Source: JAVVXB01 sp036651815 | GTDB lineage: Bacteria > Bacillota > Clostridia > Christensenellales > CAG-138 | DNA length: 64,000 nucleotides | Direction of reading: 5' to 3' | Assembly: GCA_036651815.1 (NCBI GenBank) | Contig: JAVVXB010000002.1 | Location: 1-64,000, forward strand | In this document: piece by piece, positions 24,578 through 34,206 of the stretch | Layout of the letters: each line of letters begins with the position of its first letter | How positions within the stretch are numbered: the first letter of the stretch is position 1 | Position numbers and translations under genes: made by a program | Notes under the pieces: generated by a model | The model's database searches: none | The model's input: the letters and a program-made list of their open reading frames with translations, nothing else | What the model was told of the DNA's origin: nothing

Positions 24578-25801
24578 CTATCCTAGAAAATTACGTTTCA
24601 TTTCATCAATGGCGCGGGAAGCGTCGATCGTATCCACACAGAATTCGATCTTGGTCTCGCTTGTTGTAACCAATTGAACGCGAATGCTCACTGCGGCCAA
24701 CACGTTGAACAGCAGTGCAGCAACTCCGTGCTTAAGCGCCATGCCAGATCCTTCCACAGTCAATTTGACGACGTCGGAATGTGCATGGACGTTCAACTCT
24801 GGCCAATCCTTTTTCAACGTTTTTAACGCATCTAAGGTGTCGGATAATTGTGCTTGATTAAGTGAAAATCCAATATTGTAGGTATCGCCGCCTGTAAGAG
24901 ATACTGCAATCATGTCCACAAACACACCGCGCGTTGCAATCAGGTCAAATACGCGGCTGTCAACATTCGCTTCGCAAGGCAGACCTGAAAGCGTAATCAC
25001 CGCCTGCTCCTCAAGAACACAGAGATGTGAGGCTACGTCATGCTCCGTGATAACGTTTTGCATGTTGTACTGACCGGATGATTTCCCCATTAAATATTGC
25101 GCTGCGCGCAGTGCACCGCGCGCAAAAATTTGCTTTGAGTAAGCTTTGTGGGTGATTTCCACAATTTCATCGTTACCGACAAACAGAACTTCGTGTTCGC
25201 CAACGATTGTGCCGCCGCGGATGGAGTGAATTCCGATTTCACTGTTGGTACGGCGCTTATTTTTCTCGTGGCGTCCATAAACATAATCCAATTCGCCTGC
25301 ATGCTGCGAAGTGACGGAATTGGCTAGCATCAGTGCGGTACCGCTGGGTGCATCGATTTTTTTGCGGTGGTGTTTTTCGATGATTTCCACATCAAAATCA
25401 CTGCCGAGCGTGGATGCGGCAAGCTTCGTCAACTCGACCTGAAGATTAACGCCGAGGGACATATTTCCAGTTTGAAAAACCGGAACACGTTCAGCAGCTG
25501 TGGCAATCAGTTTCATGTCCCGGTCGGAAAGGCCGGTTGTGCCGATGACCGTAGGAAGCTTTTGTTGCTGCGCGTAGCGCAGAACTTCTGGCAGAGCGGC
25601 AGGAACGGAAAAGTCGATGATCACATCCGCAACTTCCGAAACCTCTTCGATCCTACGGTAAACAGGGCAGGAAAACGCTGCTCCGCAGTCGGACATATCT
25701 ACGCCGGCGGCAACAGCAAAAACACCGTCAGACGCATTGCACGCAGTATAGACGGCACGGCCCATCTGACCGCCGATTCCATTGATCAAAACTGTGATCA
25801 T
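24578..25801 (-). CDS. dapB: 4-hydroxy-tetrahydrodipicolinate reductase fused to ACT domains
   Basis: A 407-residue protein; ordinary DapB is about 245-270. Residues 1-250 are DapB: N-terminal G-I-G-G-Q-M-G nucleotide loop, G-T-T-G-L, and E-K-H-H-R-K-K-I-D-A-P-S-G-T-A with the catalytic His and Lys. Residues about 260-407 look like the paired ACT domains of aspartokinases: I-T-L-S-G-L-P, F-V-D-M-I-A-V-S, V-K-L-T-V-E-G-S-G-M and T-S-E-T-K-I-E-F. ACT domains bind amino acids, so lysine or a pathway product may regulate this step. No frameshift joins the parts. Third gene of the asd-dapA-dapB operon. Confidence 0.92.
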   Translation of the reverse strand: MITVLINGIGGQMGRAVYTACNASDGVFAVAAGVDMSDCGAAFSCPVYRRIEEVSEVADVIIDFSVPAALPEVLRYAQQQKLPTVIGTTGLSDRDMKLIATAAERVPVFQTGNMSLGVNLQVELTKLAASTLGSDFDVEIIEKHHRKKIDAPSGTALMLANSVTSQHAGELDYVYGRHEKNKRRTNSEIGIHSIRGGTIVGEHEVLFVGNDEIVEITHKAYSKQIFARGALRAAQYLMGKSSGQYNMQNVITEHDVASHLCVLEEQAVITLSGLPCEANVDSRVFDLIATRGVFVDMIAVSLTGGDTYNIGFSLNQAQLSDTLDALKTLKKDWPELNVHAHSDVVKLTVEGSGMALKHGVAALLFNVLAAVSIRVQLVTTSETKIEFCVDTIDASRAIDEMKRNFLG

Positions 25802-25813
25802 AATGCCTCCGAT

Positions 25814-26689
25814 TCAAATCAGTTGATAGGCTTTCAGCGTATCCTCAATCAGCCGCATGCTGGCGGGCGATGGGGAAACTAGGGGCAGACGAATGTCCGG
25901 TTCGCACAACTGCATGAGGCTCATCATCGCCTTGACAGGAATCGGATTAACTTCGCAGAAGGCGGCTTTCCAAAGCGGAATCAGTTGCATTTGAATCTCA
26001 CGGGCAAGCTTGATATTCCCCTTAAAAAAAGCATCGCACAGGGTATGCATCGCATCAGGCATGATGTTGGCAATGGTTGAAATGACACCTTTGCCGCCAA
26101 TGCTCAGCACTGGCAACACATGATCATCGTTACCGGAGTAGATGTCGCAGTCGGGGCAGAGCGCTGCAAGATTGACGATCTGCTCAATATTGCCGCTGGC
26201 TTCCTTCGTGCCAACAATGTTCTCATGCTTGAGAATTCTGGCCATGGTGGCGGGCAGTATATTGAGACCGGTGCGGCTGGGTACGTTATACACAATGATC
26301 GGAAGTTCCACGCTGTCGGCAACCGCCATATAATGGGCAACGAGGCCGTCCTGTGTCGTTTTATTATAATAGGGGGTGACAACAAGCAAACCGTCCACAC
26401 CGATAGCTTCCGCAGATTTACTGTTTTCGATGACAACCTGCGTATTGTTGCCGCCAGTGCTGGCAATGACGGGAATGCGTCCGTTGACGCGTTCGACAAT
26501 AAACTGGATGATGCTCAGCTTTTCATCGATGGAGAGAGTTGGAGCTTCACCTGTGGTCGCACAGCAGACAATTGCGTCTGTACCGCTTGCAATTTGCAGC
26601 TCGATGAGACGGGTGAAAGCGGTGAAGTCAATTGCGCCGTTCTGAAACGGGGTGATGATTGCAACGCCAGATCCTTGAAAGATGGACAT
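25814..26689 (-). CDS. dapA: 4-hydroxy-tetrahydrodipicolinate synthase
   Basis: A 291-residue class I aldolase. Present are C-A-T-T-G-E-A-P-T-L, the Tyr of Y-N-V-P-S-R-T-G, and the Schiff-base lysine in G-T-K-E-A-S-G. It condenses pyruvate with aspartate semialdehyde, the first committed step towards diaminopimelate and lysine. It starts 3 bases after the asd stop with GGGAGG overlapping the asd end. Confidence 0.97.
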   Translation of the reverse strand: MSIFQGSGVAIITPFQNGAIDFTAFTRLIELQIASGTDAIVCCATTGEAPTLSIDEKLSIIQFIVERVNGRIPVIASTGGNNTQVVIENSKSAEAIGVDGLLVVTPYYNKTTQDGLVAHYMAVADSVELPIIVYNVPSRTGLNILPATMARILKHENIVGTKEASGNIEQIVNLAALCPDCDIYSGNDDHVLPVLSIGGKGVISTIANIMPDAMHTLCDAFFKGNIKLAREIQMQLIPLWKAAFCEVNPIPVKAMMSLMQLCEPDIRLPLVSPSPASMRLIEDTLKAYQLI

Positions 26690-26692
26690 GGT

Positions 26693-27700
26693 TTACGCCT
26701 CCCACTGATGAATAAGTTCCTGCGCAATTTGCACGGCGTTTGTAGCCGCGCCCTTGCGGATGTTGTCGGCAACGCACCAGAAATTAATGCCGTTTTCCAC
26801 GGAGAAATCGCGGCGGAGGCGCCCCACATACACGGGATCCGTGTCCTCGGCGTTGATTGCCATGGGGTAGACGTTGTTAGCGGGATCGTCCTGGACGACA
26901 ATCCCGTCGGTATGTGCCCAAAGCTTGCGGATATCGTCAACTTCGAAGGGCGCACTCAATTCTACGTTGATGCTTTCGCTATGACCATGGAAAACAGGCA
27001 CGCGTACAGTTGTGGCGGTTACAGGCAAATCCGGCAGAGCCAGAATCTTTCTGGTTTCTTCAATCATCTTCCACTCTTCTTTGGTGTAACCGTTATCCAT
27101 GAAAACATCAATGTGCGGCAGGCAGTTGCCAGCAATGGGGTGGGGGAATTTGACGGGCTTATCCCCTTTCAAGCCATTTTCTAGATCCAGAAAACCCTTG
27201 AGACCGGCGCCGGAAACAGCCTGATAGGTCGAGAAGATTACGCGCTTCAAACCGTATTTCACGGCAAGCGGCTTCAACGGAACCATGGCCTGTATGGTGG
27301 AACAGTTCGGGTTGGCAATGATTCCTTTTTTCTTATACATGGCAATTGCGTCGGGATTGACTTCGGGCACAACCAACGGAACATCCGGATCCATGCGCCA
27401 GCAACTTGAATTATCGATGACAACCGCACCGGAAGCAGCGACAATGGGCGCATATTTTTCGGAGGTGCTTCCGCCTGCAGAGAACAGGGCGATATCAACG
27501 CCAAGACCATTAAATGCGGTTTCCGTCAGCTCGCGTACAATGTATGGTTTGCCCATAAAAGTGACTTCGGATCCGGCGCTGCGCGCGGAAGCAAACAGAA
27601 TGTATTCGGAGGCGGGCAGGTTCCGCTCTTCTAATACTTGAAGAAACTTTCTTCCGACCATTCCGGTTGCGCCGACAACTGCAATTTTATACTGCTTCAT
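26693..27700 (-). CDS. asd: Aspartate-semialdehyde dehydrogenase
   Basis: A 335-residue enzyme with G-A-T-G-M-V-G-R (NADPH loop), the catalytic Cys in P-N-C-S-T-I-Q, and Q-A-V-S-G-A-G. It reduces aspartyl phosphate to aspartate semialdehyde, feeding the DapA reaction encoded next. First gene of the operon. The leader is only about 50 bases and shows no lysine riboswitch. Confidence 0.97.
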   Translation of the reverse strand: MKQYKIAVVGATGMVGRKFLQVLEERNLPASEYILFASARSAGSEVTFMGKPYIVRELTETAFNGLGVDIALFSAGGSTSEKYAPIVAASGAVVIDNSSCWRMDPDVPLVVPEVNPDAIAMYKKKGIIANPNCSTIQAMVPLKPLAVKYGLKRVIFSTYQAVSGAGLKGFLDLENGLKGDKPVKFPHPIAGNCLPHIDVFMDNGYTKEEWKMIEETRKILALPDLPVTATTVRVPVFHGHSESINVELSAPFEVDDIRKLWAHTDGIVVQDDPANNVYPMAINAEDTDPVYVGRLRRDFSVENGINFWCVADNIRKGAATNAVQIAQELIHQWEA

Positions 27701-27759
27701 AGTACCATCCCAGCTTTCTGTTTAACATAATATATAAACTTCATCAATGTATTTTATAG

Positions 27760-27788
27760 ATTTTAATGGATCAGCTTGCATTTGTCAA
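27760..27788 (-). promoter_or_regulatory. Promoter of the asd-dapA-dapB operon
   Basis: Minus strand TTGACA (27783-27788) and TAAAAT (27760-27765) with a 17-base spacer, about 60 bases upstream of asd. Confidence 0.75.
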
Positions 27789-27842
27789 TTCAAGCGATGA
27801 AACAGGACAACATTTTACATTTTATGGGGGGAGGGAGACGCG

Positions 27843-29102
27843 TTAGACTTCCTCATCATCCAGCTCATCCTGCAAGGCCAAGGCTTCGCTTTCCAGCAGC
27901 ATACTACTTGCTGCTGGCTCATCCAACTGTTCTACGGAGCGTAGCTTGCGTACAATAGAGCGGGTTCGTGTGCCAATGAGTTGATCCAATTCATCATTGA
28001 CCTGCAGCAAACGTTTCTGGGAGCTTTGCAAAATAGATTCAAATTTAATAAATTCGGTTTTAACCGCACCGAGAACCCGCCAAACTTCTCCGCTACGCTT
28101 TTGAATGGCAAAGGTACGAAAACCCATCTGCAGACTATTGAGCAGGGCTGCCATGGTGGAGGGACCAGCGATGTTGACACGGTAAGCATGCTGGAGGTCT
28201 TCAATCAACCCGCGGTTGACCGCCTCAGCATAGAGACCTTCAAATGGAAGAAACAGGATTGCAAAATCGGTTGTGTTTGGTGGATCGATGTATTTGTCGC
28301 GAATATCTTTAGCTTCCTTTTTAATTTGTGTTGTCAGTGCGGCAACGCAGAGGTTGACCGCGTCGATGGAACCACTTTCATAAGCGTCCTGCAAATTGGA
28401 GTATAAATCGCCGGGAAACTTACTATCAATGGGTAGATAGATATGCATGCCTTCATCCGTGGGGAGTTTGACTGCATATTCCACACGATCCTTGCTGCCC
28501 TGTTTGGTGGCGACATTGGTGTCATATTGTTCGGGGGAAAGGATCTCCTCAAGGATGGCACCAAGTTGGATTTCACCAAGAATTCCGCGGGTTTTGACGT
28601 TGGACAGAACTTTTTTAAGGTCACCAACGCCGATGGCGAGCGTTTGCATCTCACCGAGTCCTTTATAGACTTGCTCAAGCCGTTCGTTGACGAGTTGAAA
28701 GGACTGTGTCATCTTGGATTCGAGTGTCTTTTGCAGCTTTTCGTCCACGATTTGACGCATCTCGTCAAGACGTTGGTTATTTTCATTTTGTATCTGATAA
28801 AGACGGCGCTCCACAGTTTGCCGGATAGCTTCCAGCTTTTGTTCGTTGCCAATCTCAAAGGTTTTAAAACGGGTTTCTGACTGCGTGGCAGAAGCCTGCT
28901 GATTTTCGACAATCAACCGTCCCAGCGTGCCAACGGTGGATTGAATGGTATTACCGATTTCCTGACGCAGAAGCGACTGCGATTTCGCAGTTGTGTCTTC
29001 TAAATCATGCTGCAAAGCTTTGCGTTGCCACAAGACGAGTAACGCAATAAGAACGACGCAAACAAGCGTGAGTGTGCAAAGAATGACAACCAGAACTTCC
29101 AT
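27843..29102 (-). CDS. rmuC: DNA recombination protein RmuC
   Basis: A 419-residue protein: an N-terminal membrane helix, a long coiled coil (about 35-170), then the RmuC core with G-I-L-G-E-I-Q-L-G-A-I-L-E-E-I-L, L-P-I-D-S-K-F-P-G-D and F-L-P-F-E-G-L-Y-A-E. The family is nuclease-like and limits recombination at repeats. The ATG at 29102 is chosen over a frame reaching 29129 because GGGAGG lies just upstream, within the yhhN 3' end. Confidence 0.93.
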   Translation of the reverse strand: MEVLVVILCTLTLVCVVLIALLVLWQRKALQHDLEDTTAKSQSLLRQEIGNTIQSTVGTLGRLIVENQQASATQSETRFKTFEIGNEQKLEAIRQTVERRLYQIQNENNQRLDEMRQIVDEKLQKTLESKMTQSFQLVNERLEQVYKGLGEMQTLAIGVGDLKKVLSNVKTRGILGEIQLGAILEEILSPEQYDTNVATKQGSKDRVEYAVKLPTDEGMHIYLPIDSKFPGDLYSNLQDAYESGSIDAVNLCVAALTTQIKKEAKDIRDKYIDPPNTTDFAILFLPFEGLYAEAVNRGLIEDLQHAYRVNIAGPSTMAALLNSLQMGFRTFAIQKRSGEVWRVLGAVKTEFIKFESILQSSQKRLLQVNDELDQLIGTRTRSIVRKLRSVEQLDEPAASSMLLESEALALQDELDDEEV

Positions 29103-29106
29103 TATG

Positions 29107-29766
29107 TTAAAAGCCTCCCGTGCAGGCAAATGATGCAGAAATCATCGTTTGCGCAAGAATATAGGTACCCATAACAATGACATAACGATAAGAAATACGC
29201 TTCCGAAATGTGACATATGACAGGATGCTGTCTGAAACGACAAACAGCAGCGAGCCGATGAAGACAAGCGAAGCGGTAAAGGTGCCTTGCTCGATGGCAA
29301 ATAGCAGTGCGCAGAGGCTCATAAAGCTGATGAGTAACATATAGAATAAGCAAGGTGCGAACATTAGTTTCGGCAGCGTTGGCCAGAGAGATTTCATGGT
29401 ACACGCAATACCGAATAGGTAGACGAAGCTGGAAAGTATCACAAGTAGCAAATTGGGCGGCATGTTCAGCTGACCAAGCATATAACCAATATAGCAAATA
29501 TGTCCTGCGGAAAATGAAGCAAGCCCACAAATAAACGTCCAGCTCTTTTCTGGTACAATCAAAAATGCATCTCCCAAAAAACCGCAGAGAATTCCTGCAA
29601 ACACCAATGGAGAGAAAGCTTGCGCGGCAAAAAAATACCAACAAGCTAGCAACGGCATAAGCAGGCACTTTGAAATTCGCCTCAGCTTGTGCTTTTCCGG
29701 CGGCCAACAGGCATACAGATGCAGTGCGCAATCCATTAGGAATAGGGCGAAAAACAGCAGCTTCAT
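29107..29766 (-). CDS. YhhN-family (lysoplasmalogenase-like) membrane protein
   Basis: A 219-residue protein with seven or eight hydrophobic segments and the YhhN pattern, including C-G-F-L-G-D-A-F-L-I, S-F-S-A-G-H-I-C-Y and G-S-L-L-F-V-V-S-D-S. Homologues hydrolyse lysoplasmalogens; many anaerobic Clostridia make plasmalogens, so this is plausible. The ATG at 29766 follows GGGGG; an upstream TTG overlaps that site. It is directly upstream of rmuC. Confidence 0.8.
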   Translation of the reverse strand: MKLLFFALFLMDCALHLYACWPPEKHKLRRISKCLLMPLLACWYFFAAQAFSPLVFAGILCGFLGDAFLIVPEKSWTFICGLASFSAGHICYIGYMLGQLNMPPNLLLVILSSFVYLFGIACTMKSLWPTLPKLMFAPCLFYMLLISFMSLCALLFAIEQGTFTASLVFIGSLLFVVSDSILSYVTFRKRISYRYVIVMGTYILAQTMISASFACTGGF

Positions 29767-30170
29767 TCGTACCCCCAAATAATAAGGTATTTACAGTATA
29801 TCATGGATCGTATGTGTCTAAAAGAAAAAGAACGAAGCATGTTTCGTGCCAGGGCGTGTTTCTCAAAAAGAAAACGAGGGTTTGTATGAATTTGCATCAG
29901 ATTGAGCGAACAATTTGCTGGGTTACCGGCGGTAAATCAAGGCTTTACGTGTTGAAATGACCAAGAGAATAACAAAAAGATTGGAGAGAAGTTTTAAAAT
30001 GCTTTTCCTAGGAGAAGCGTTACCTAATTACGCGATATGCCATTGTGCGGCTAGGAAATCCCTGATTAAAAACGCTCCCACCCATAAGATACGAGAAATG
30101 AATGAACGAAAGCATCAAAACACCGGTGGTAGTGCTAGCTGAAAAGCCAGCGGACCTTTTCGGATTTTGA
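29767..30170. other. Intergenic region preceding the IS5 relic
   Basis: No supported gene. At 29852-29863 GGGCGTGTTTCT matches, in inverted orientation, the bases next to the 26-bp repeat at 61253-61278. This may be a decayed end of the IS element whose transposase relic follows. Confidence 0.4.
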
Positions 30171-30413
30171 ATGCAGCTGCCGGAAATAAGAAAACTCGTC
30201 GAGAAGATTTTTTTGAAATCATGGATAAAGATCATCCCGTGGCACGAGTGGGTGGACATCATCATTGCGCCGCATTACCCCAGCGGCCAAGCGAGGTCAC
30301 CTGTCCGTGGCATAGAGCGGATGTATCTGTTGCAGATTGAGAGCATCCTCTGTACAAATCTCTATGTGCTGGTGATGGCCGGGCGAAGTCTCGGGAGGTA
30401 TCATAATGGGTAA
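30171..30413 (+). pseudogene. IS5-family transposase relic (N-terminal fragment)
   Basis: The fragment reads W-H-E-W-V-D-I-I-I-A-P-H-Y-P-S-G-Q then R-G-I-E-R-M-Y-L-L-Q-I, matching the N-terminal region of IS5-group transposases. Just upstream, F-F-E-I-M-D-K continues the motif in another frame, so a frameshift has occurred. After Y-L-L-Q-I similarity is lost and the frame ends. The catalytic DDE domain is absent, so the element is dead. Confidence 0.7.
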
Positions 30414-30895
30414 GTGCGCCTATTTTTTCGAAAACGAAGGAAATTCGGATACACTTCAGGGTAAAATCCATGATAACTGCGCATCACAAACGATATTTGC
30501 GGTTGTTTAAACGGATGTTACCGTCTCTTTGCCGTTTGTTCAGAGGTTCCGGAGAACATTATCGTAAGCAAACCTACAATTCATCATTCGAACTGGCGAA
30601 AATCACATTAGAAATCACCAGATGTTTTTTAAAAGCATACTTTGTTGCATTTTTTTGTCGAATCTAGTACCATAGATACAATTACAGTTGATTGAATAGG
30701 CCGAAAGATCGGGTGAATGGTTGAGGATGGATACACGATGTTGACCATCAGCGTCGGCAGTTCTTTTCATAGATTGCACACTGAGTGATTTGTGGCGAAG
30801 ATGGCAATAGGGTGTGTTGGTTTTATCGAGGCGAATCTGCCGGGATGAAACATTGTACCATGCGCAATGGATTACAAGAACGGAGCCTGGAGGGA
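30414..30895. other. Intergenic stretch with no supported gene
   Basis: About 480 bases between the IS5 relic and the membrane protein gene. No family-like ORF or strong terminator seen; a T-tract run lies at 30645-30658. Confidence 0.4.
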
Positions 30896-32365
30896 ATGAA
30901 ATCGAACAAAACTGCCATAGGGCGGCTGACAAAAGCGTTGGCGCTATTGCTGATTGCCGCACTGCTGATTTCACTTGTACCACTGTATGGCGCTGCTGCG
31001 TATAGCAAACCTGGCGTGGATGATTATCGCTATGGTCGAACAACGCATATCGTATGGGAAGATACGCATAATTGGATGGCCGTACTTGCGGAAGCCGGGC
31101 GCGTGGCTTCGAATACCTATCAACAATGGCAAGGGTCCTATGCCGCAATCTTCCTTATGGCATTGCAGCCTGGTATTTTCCAAACGAACGTATACGGGCT
31201 GACGACAGCGTTTCTGCTGACGGGTTTGGTCATTGCGCTGCTCTGGTTTGTATACACGGTTCTTACCAATCTTATGGAAACGGATTGGACACAGTCCATG
31301 TCTATTGCCACGTTGGTTGCGATCTCTTGTGTGCAGTTGTTACCATCTCCTGTGGAAGGTTATTTCTGGTTTAATGGCGGCGTGTATTATACGTTCTTTT
31401 TCAGCCTTTCTTTGATTGCAGCAACGCTGCTGATCCGGCGGGAACAAAAAAAAACGGTCGCACAGTGCGTACTGCTTCCGCTGCTCATGACATTGCTAGC
31501 AGGCGGCAATCTGGTAACGGGGCTGCTCTGCTGCGTAGCGCTCAGCTTGTACGTTGTGCAAAGCAGCATCCGAAGACGCCATGATGTGCTGACGCTTGTT
31601 TTATGGATTCTGCTTGTTGGCCTATTTATGGCCAATGCGCTTGCGCCCGGAAACAGCGTGCGGCAGGCAGAACACGCATCCGAATCGTTGTCCCCACTTT
31701 CAGCTATTTTAGCCGCTATGGTGGACACGATGAAATACGTAGGACAATGGCTGACAGAGCCGGTCACGTTTCTTGCGTTTGCTTCGCTGCCACTCCTGTG
31801 GCAAATGACTGGACGTGCGACGTTCCAGTTTCGTATGCCGCTGGTCATGCTTGTAGCTTCATTTTTGCTACTGGCCGCCGGATTTACGCCAACGGAATAT
31901 GCACTTGGCTTTGCCGGTGAAGCGCGATTGATCGACATTCAGTTCTATCTATTTGTTCTGCTACTGTATGGGAATTTAATTTGGATGGTAGGATGGTTGC
32001 GACAGCATTTTGGGACGGAACGCGTCTATGTACGGCGCACAGTTGCAATCGCACTGACGGTCGTCTGCCTTAGCATAACAGGGATAACGGCGCTCCGTTC
32101 GCGCAATATAGCCAGTGTGAGCGCTGTGCGCATCTTGTATAATGGCAGTGCGCGCTCCTATGCGGAAACATGGGAGAAGCGTTATGCAATGTTGAATGAT
32201 GCTGAGCCGGTGGTCATATTGCCGCGTCTGTCGCATCAGCCACCACTGCTCTGCATGATGGACATTGTGCCAAATGAGTCAGATGAAAACTACTGGTATA
32301 ACCAGCAACTGGAAACCTATTATGGAAAAAAACAGGTGCTGCGGGAGCCGGATATTGAAGAATGA
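30896..32365 (+). CDS. DUF6056-like polytopic membrane protein
   Basis: A 489-residue protein with about 11 hydrophobic helices. After the first helix comes D-D-Y-R-Y-G, the early loop motif typical of GT-C-like glycosyltransferase relatives, then Y-F-W-F-N-G-G-V-Y-Y-T-F, consistent with DUF6056. The frame opens at 30785. I prefer ATG 30896 because GGAG is 10 bases upstream and the first helix follows directly. It may transfer sugars or modify envelope polymers, but this is inference. Monocistronic, with a strong terminator. Confidence 0.75.
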   Translation: MKSNKTAIGRLTKALALLLIAALLISLVPLYGAAAYSKPGVDDYRYGRTTHIVWEDTHNWMAVLAEAGRVASNTYQQWQGSYAAIFLMALQPGIFQTNVYGLTTAFLLTGLVIALLWFVYTVLTNLMETDWTQSMSIATLVAISCVQLLPSPVEGYFWFNGGVYYTFFFSLSLIAATLLIRREQKKTVAQCVLLPLLMTLLAGGNLVTGLLCCVALSLYVVQSSIRRRHDVLTLVLWILLVGLFMANALAPGNSVRQAEHASESLSPLSAILAAMVDTMKYVGQWLTEPVTFLAFASLPLLWQMTGRATFQFRMPLVMLVASFLLLAAGFTPTEYALGFAGEARLIDIQFYLFVLLLYGNLIWMVGWLRQHFGTERVYVRRTVAIALTVVCLSITGITALRSRNIASVSAVRILYNGSARSYAETWEKRYAMLNDAEPVVILPRLSHQPPLLCMMDIVPNESDENYWYNQQLETYYGKKQVLREPDIEE

Positions 32366-32406
32366 TGACGCTGCTGCCAATTGAATACCAATGTACATAC
32401 AAAGGT

Positions 32407-32455
32407 TGCATGAAACTGCATATCCACCAATGTGTCGCAGTTTCATGCACTTTTA
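32407..32455 (+). terminator. Terminator after the DUF6056-like gene
   Basis: TGCATGAAACTGC (32407-32419) and GCAGTTTCATGCA (32437-32449) form a 13-bp stem with a 17-base loop, followed by CTTTTATT. It may also serve the convergent ABC genes. Confidence 0.85.
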
Positions 32456-32480
32456 TTAATTGATTGATACGAACGAGTGA

Positions 32481-33281
32481 CTACTTTACCAGCTTTCGTT
32501 CAATATACGCCACACCATAATACATCAACGCCGCAAGCGTACATAATACCACGATGCTGGCCATTACGAGATCCAGCTTAAATACCTGCCCGCCGTAAAC
32601 AATTAAAAAGCCAAGGCCAGCCTTGCTGACCAGGTATTCTCCAACAATGACGCCAACCCAACTCATCGAAACCGAGATTTTCAGTGCGGCAACAATAGTT
32701 GGTACGCTGGCTGGTAGCACGACAAGCCCGAAAATTTGCAGTTTGGTTGCACCAAGCGTTTTCATCAGCAATTGCTTTTCGTCGGTGGTGTCGCGAAAAC
32801 CAGTCAGCACCGTAACAATGGTCACGACAAGTGAGATCAACACGGCCATGACGATGATGGAGCCAATGCCCGCGCCGATCCAGACGATCAATATTGGACC
32901 CAGGGCAATTTTCGGCAACGCATTTAAAACCACAAGATATGGATCCAATACGCGACAGGCGGTATCGCTCCACCAAAGGAGCGCGGCAACCATCGTACCA
33001 AGCAACGTGCCCAGAAGAAATCCTGCAATTGTCTCAAACAGTGTTACGCCAATATGCGTAAACAGTTCGTGCGCTCTCAACAGCCGGAGAATGGTTGCCA
33101 TTACGCGGCAGGGACTGCTGGTGATGAATGGGTCGATCCATCCCAGCCGTGTACTTAATTCCCATAAAGTCAGAAACGTAAACAGAATGAGATAGCGCAT
33201 GTTACGAATGAATCGCTCACGCCGTCGAATGCTAACAAGATAGGCCTGTCGATAAGGGGAGACAGTATCAAGATTTTCCAA
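32481..33281 (-). CDS. ABC importer permease, SsuC/TauC type
   Basis: A 266-residue membrane protein with six helices and the importer coupling motif region (E-K-Q-L-L-M-K-T-L-G-A-T-K-L-Q-I-F-G, then the L-P-A-S-V-P loop), typical of nitrate/sulfonate/taurine/thiamine-precursor permeases. It overlaps the ATPase gene by 14 bases. No substrate-binding protein gene is next to it, so specificity cannot be read from context. Confidence 0.9.
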   Translation of the reverse strand: MENLDTVSPYRQAYLVSIRRRERFIRNMRYLILFTFLTLWELSTRLGWIDPFITSSPCRVMATILRLLRAHELFTHIGVTLFETIAGFLLGTLLGTMVAALLWWSDTACRVLDPYLVVLNALPKIALGPILIVWIGAGIGSIIVMAVLISLVVTIVTVLTGFRDTTDEKQLLMKTLGATKLQIFGLVVLPASVPTIVAALKISVSMSWVGVIVGEYLVSKAGLGFLIVYGGQVFKLDLVMASIVVLCTLAALMYYGVAYIERKLVK

Positions 33282-34038
33282 GGTCGGTCAGCTCCCTCCA
33301 AATGATATTGAAATAGCCGGCAAACCGAGGATCGTTCCGCCGGTTGAGCGGCGTTTTGACAGCATCCATGGTAATGGTATGCTCCGCCTTTAAACAGGCT
33401 GGTCGATCGCTGAATACAAGTACCCGGTCGGACATGGAAACAGCTTCTGCAATGTCATGTGTCACGAGAATGGCAGTCTTATGTTCACCTTTGATGATGG
33501 CATACATTTCATCGCACAGCTTGAGTCTGGTCTGATAATCCAGCGCGGAGAACGGCTCGTCAAGCAGTAGCAAGGTGGGATCAAAAGCCAGCGTTCGGAT
33601 GAGTGCAACCTTTTGCCGCATACCACCGGATAGTGCACGCGGATAATGTGAACGAAATTCAGAAAGTCCATAACGTTCCAATAATTCTAGGGCATGGGCG
33701 CGGCGCTCTTTTGTCAACATATGCTTGACCGTTAGCCCAAGCAACACGTTTTCCTCGACAGTACGCCAATCCAGCAGATGGTCGCGTTGCAGCATATAGC
33801 CGACACTCTGACGAATGCCAGCCGGCTCGCCCATGAGCGTCACCATGCCCCGCGTGGGTTGCAACAGCCCCATGAGCAGAGACAGTACCGTTGTCTTTCC
33901 ACAGCCGGACGGACCAACAATGGACACGAATTCGCCTTCGTTTACAGCGAAGGATAGATCCTGTATGGCTAGCGTTTCCTGCGAACGCTCTTGATAGATG
34001 AGATCGACATGATCGATCGTTACGATTGATGATTGCAT
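33268..34038 (-). CDS. ABC importer ATP-binding protein, SsuB/TauB type
   Basis: A 256-residue ATPase with Walker A (GPSGCGKTT), signature L-S-G-G-M-R-Q-K and Walker B (L-L-L-D-E-P-F-S-A-L-D). Start at ATG 34038, which follows GGAGG; the frame extends 27 codons upstream without a ribosome site. It powers the permease encoded downstream. The usual periplasmic or lipoprotein binding protein is missing from this locus. Confidence 0.92.
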   Translation of the reverse strand: MQSSIVTIDHVDLIYQERSQETLAIQDLSFAVNEGEFVSIVGPSGCGKTTVLSLLMGLLQPTRGMVTLMGEPAGIRQSVGYMLQRDHLLDWRTVEENVLLGLTVKHMLTKERRAHALELLERYGLSEFRSHYPRALSGGMRQKVALIRTLAFDPTLLLLDEPFSALDYQTRLKLCDEMYAIIKGEHKTAILVTHDIAEAVSMSDRVLVFSDRPACLKAEHTITMDAVKTPLNRRNDPRFAGYFNIIWRELTDLGKS

Positions 34039-34206
34039 ACAAGCCTCCGGTTTGCCGATGAGAATGGATGAATTGCGCATCATGAGCAAGCCCATATGGG
34101 GTGGCGACAGGCAAATCATACGATATCATATGTTGCCTTGGCGACATTGTGTGTTGGACCCGAATTGCATATTTTCGCATACAATGGCAACAGGGAGGGG
34201 GTTGCC

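Noticed and set aside
27700..27790. Lysine riboswitch upstream of asd-dapA-dapB
   Set aside because: The promoter leaves a leader of about 50 bases, far too short for a lysine riboswitch, and no conserved element is visible.
29957..30142. 61-codon plus-strand ORF before the IS5 relic
   Set aside because: No ribosome site and no similarity to the transposase; probably decayed sequence.
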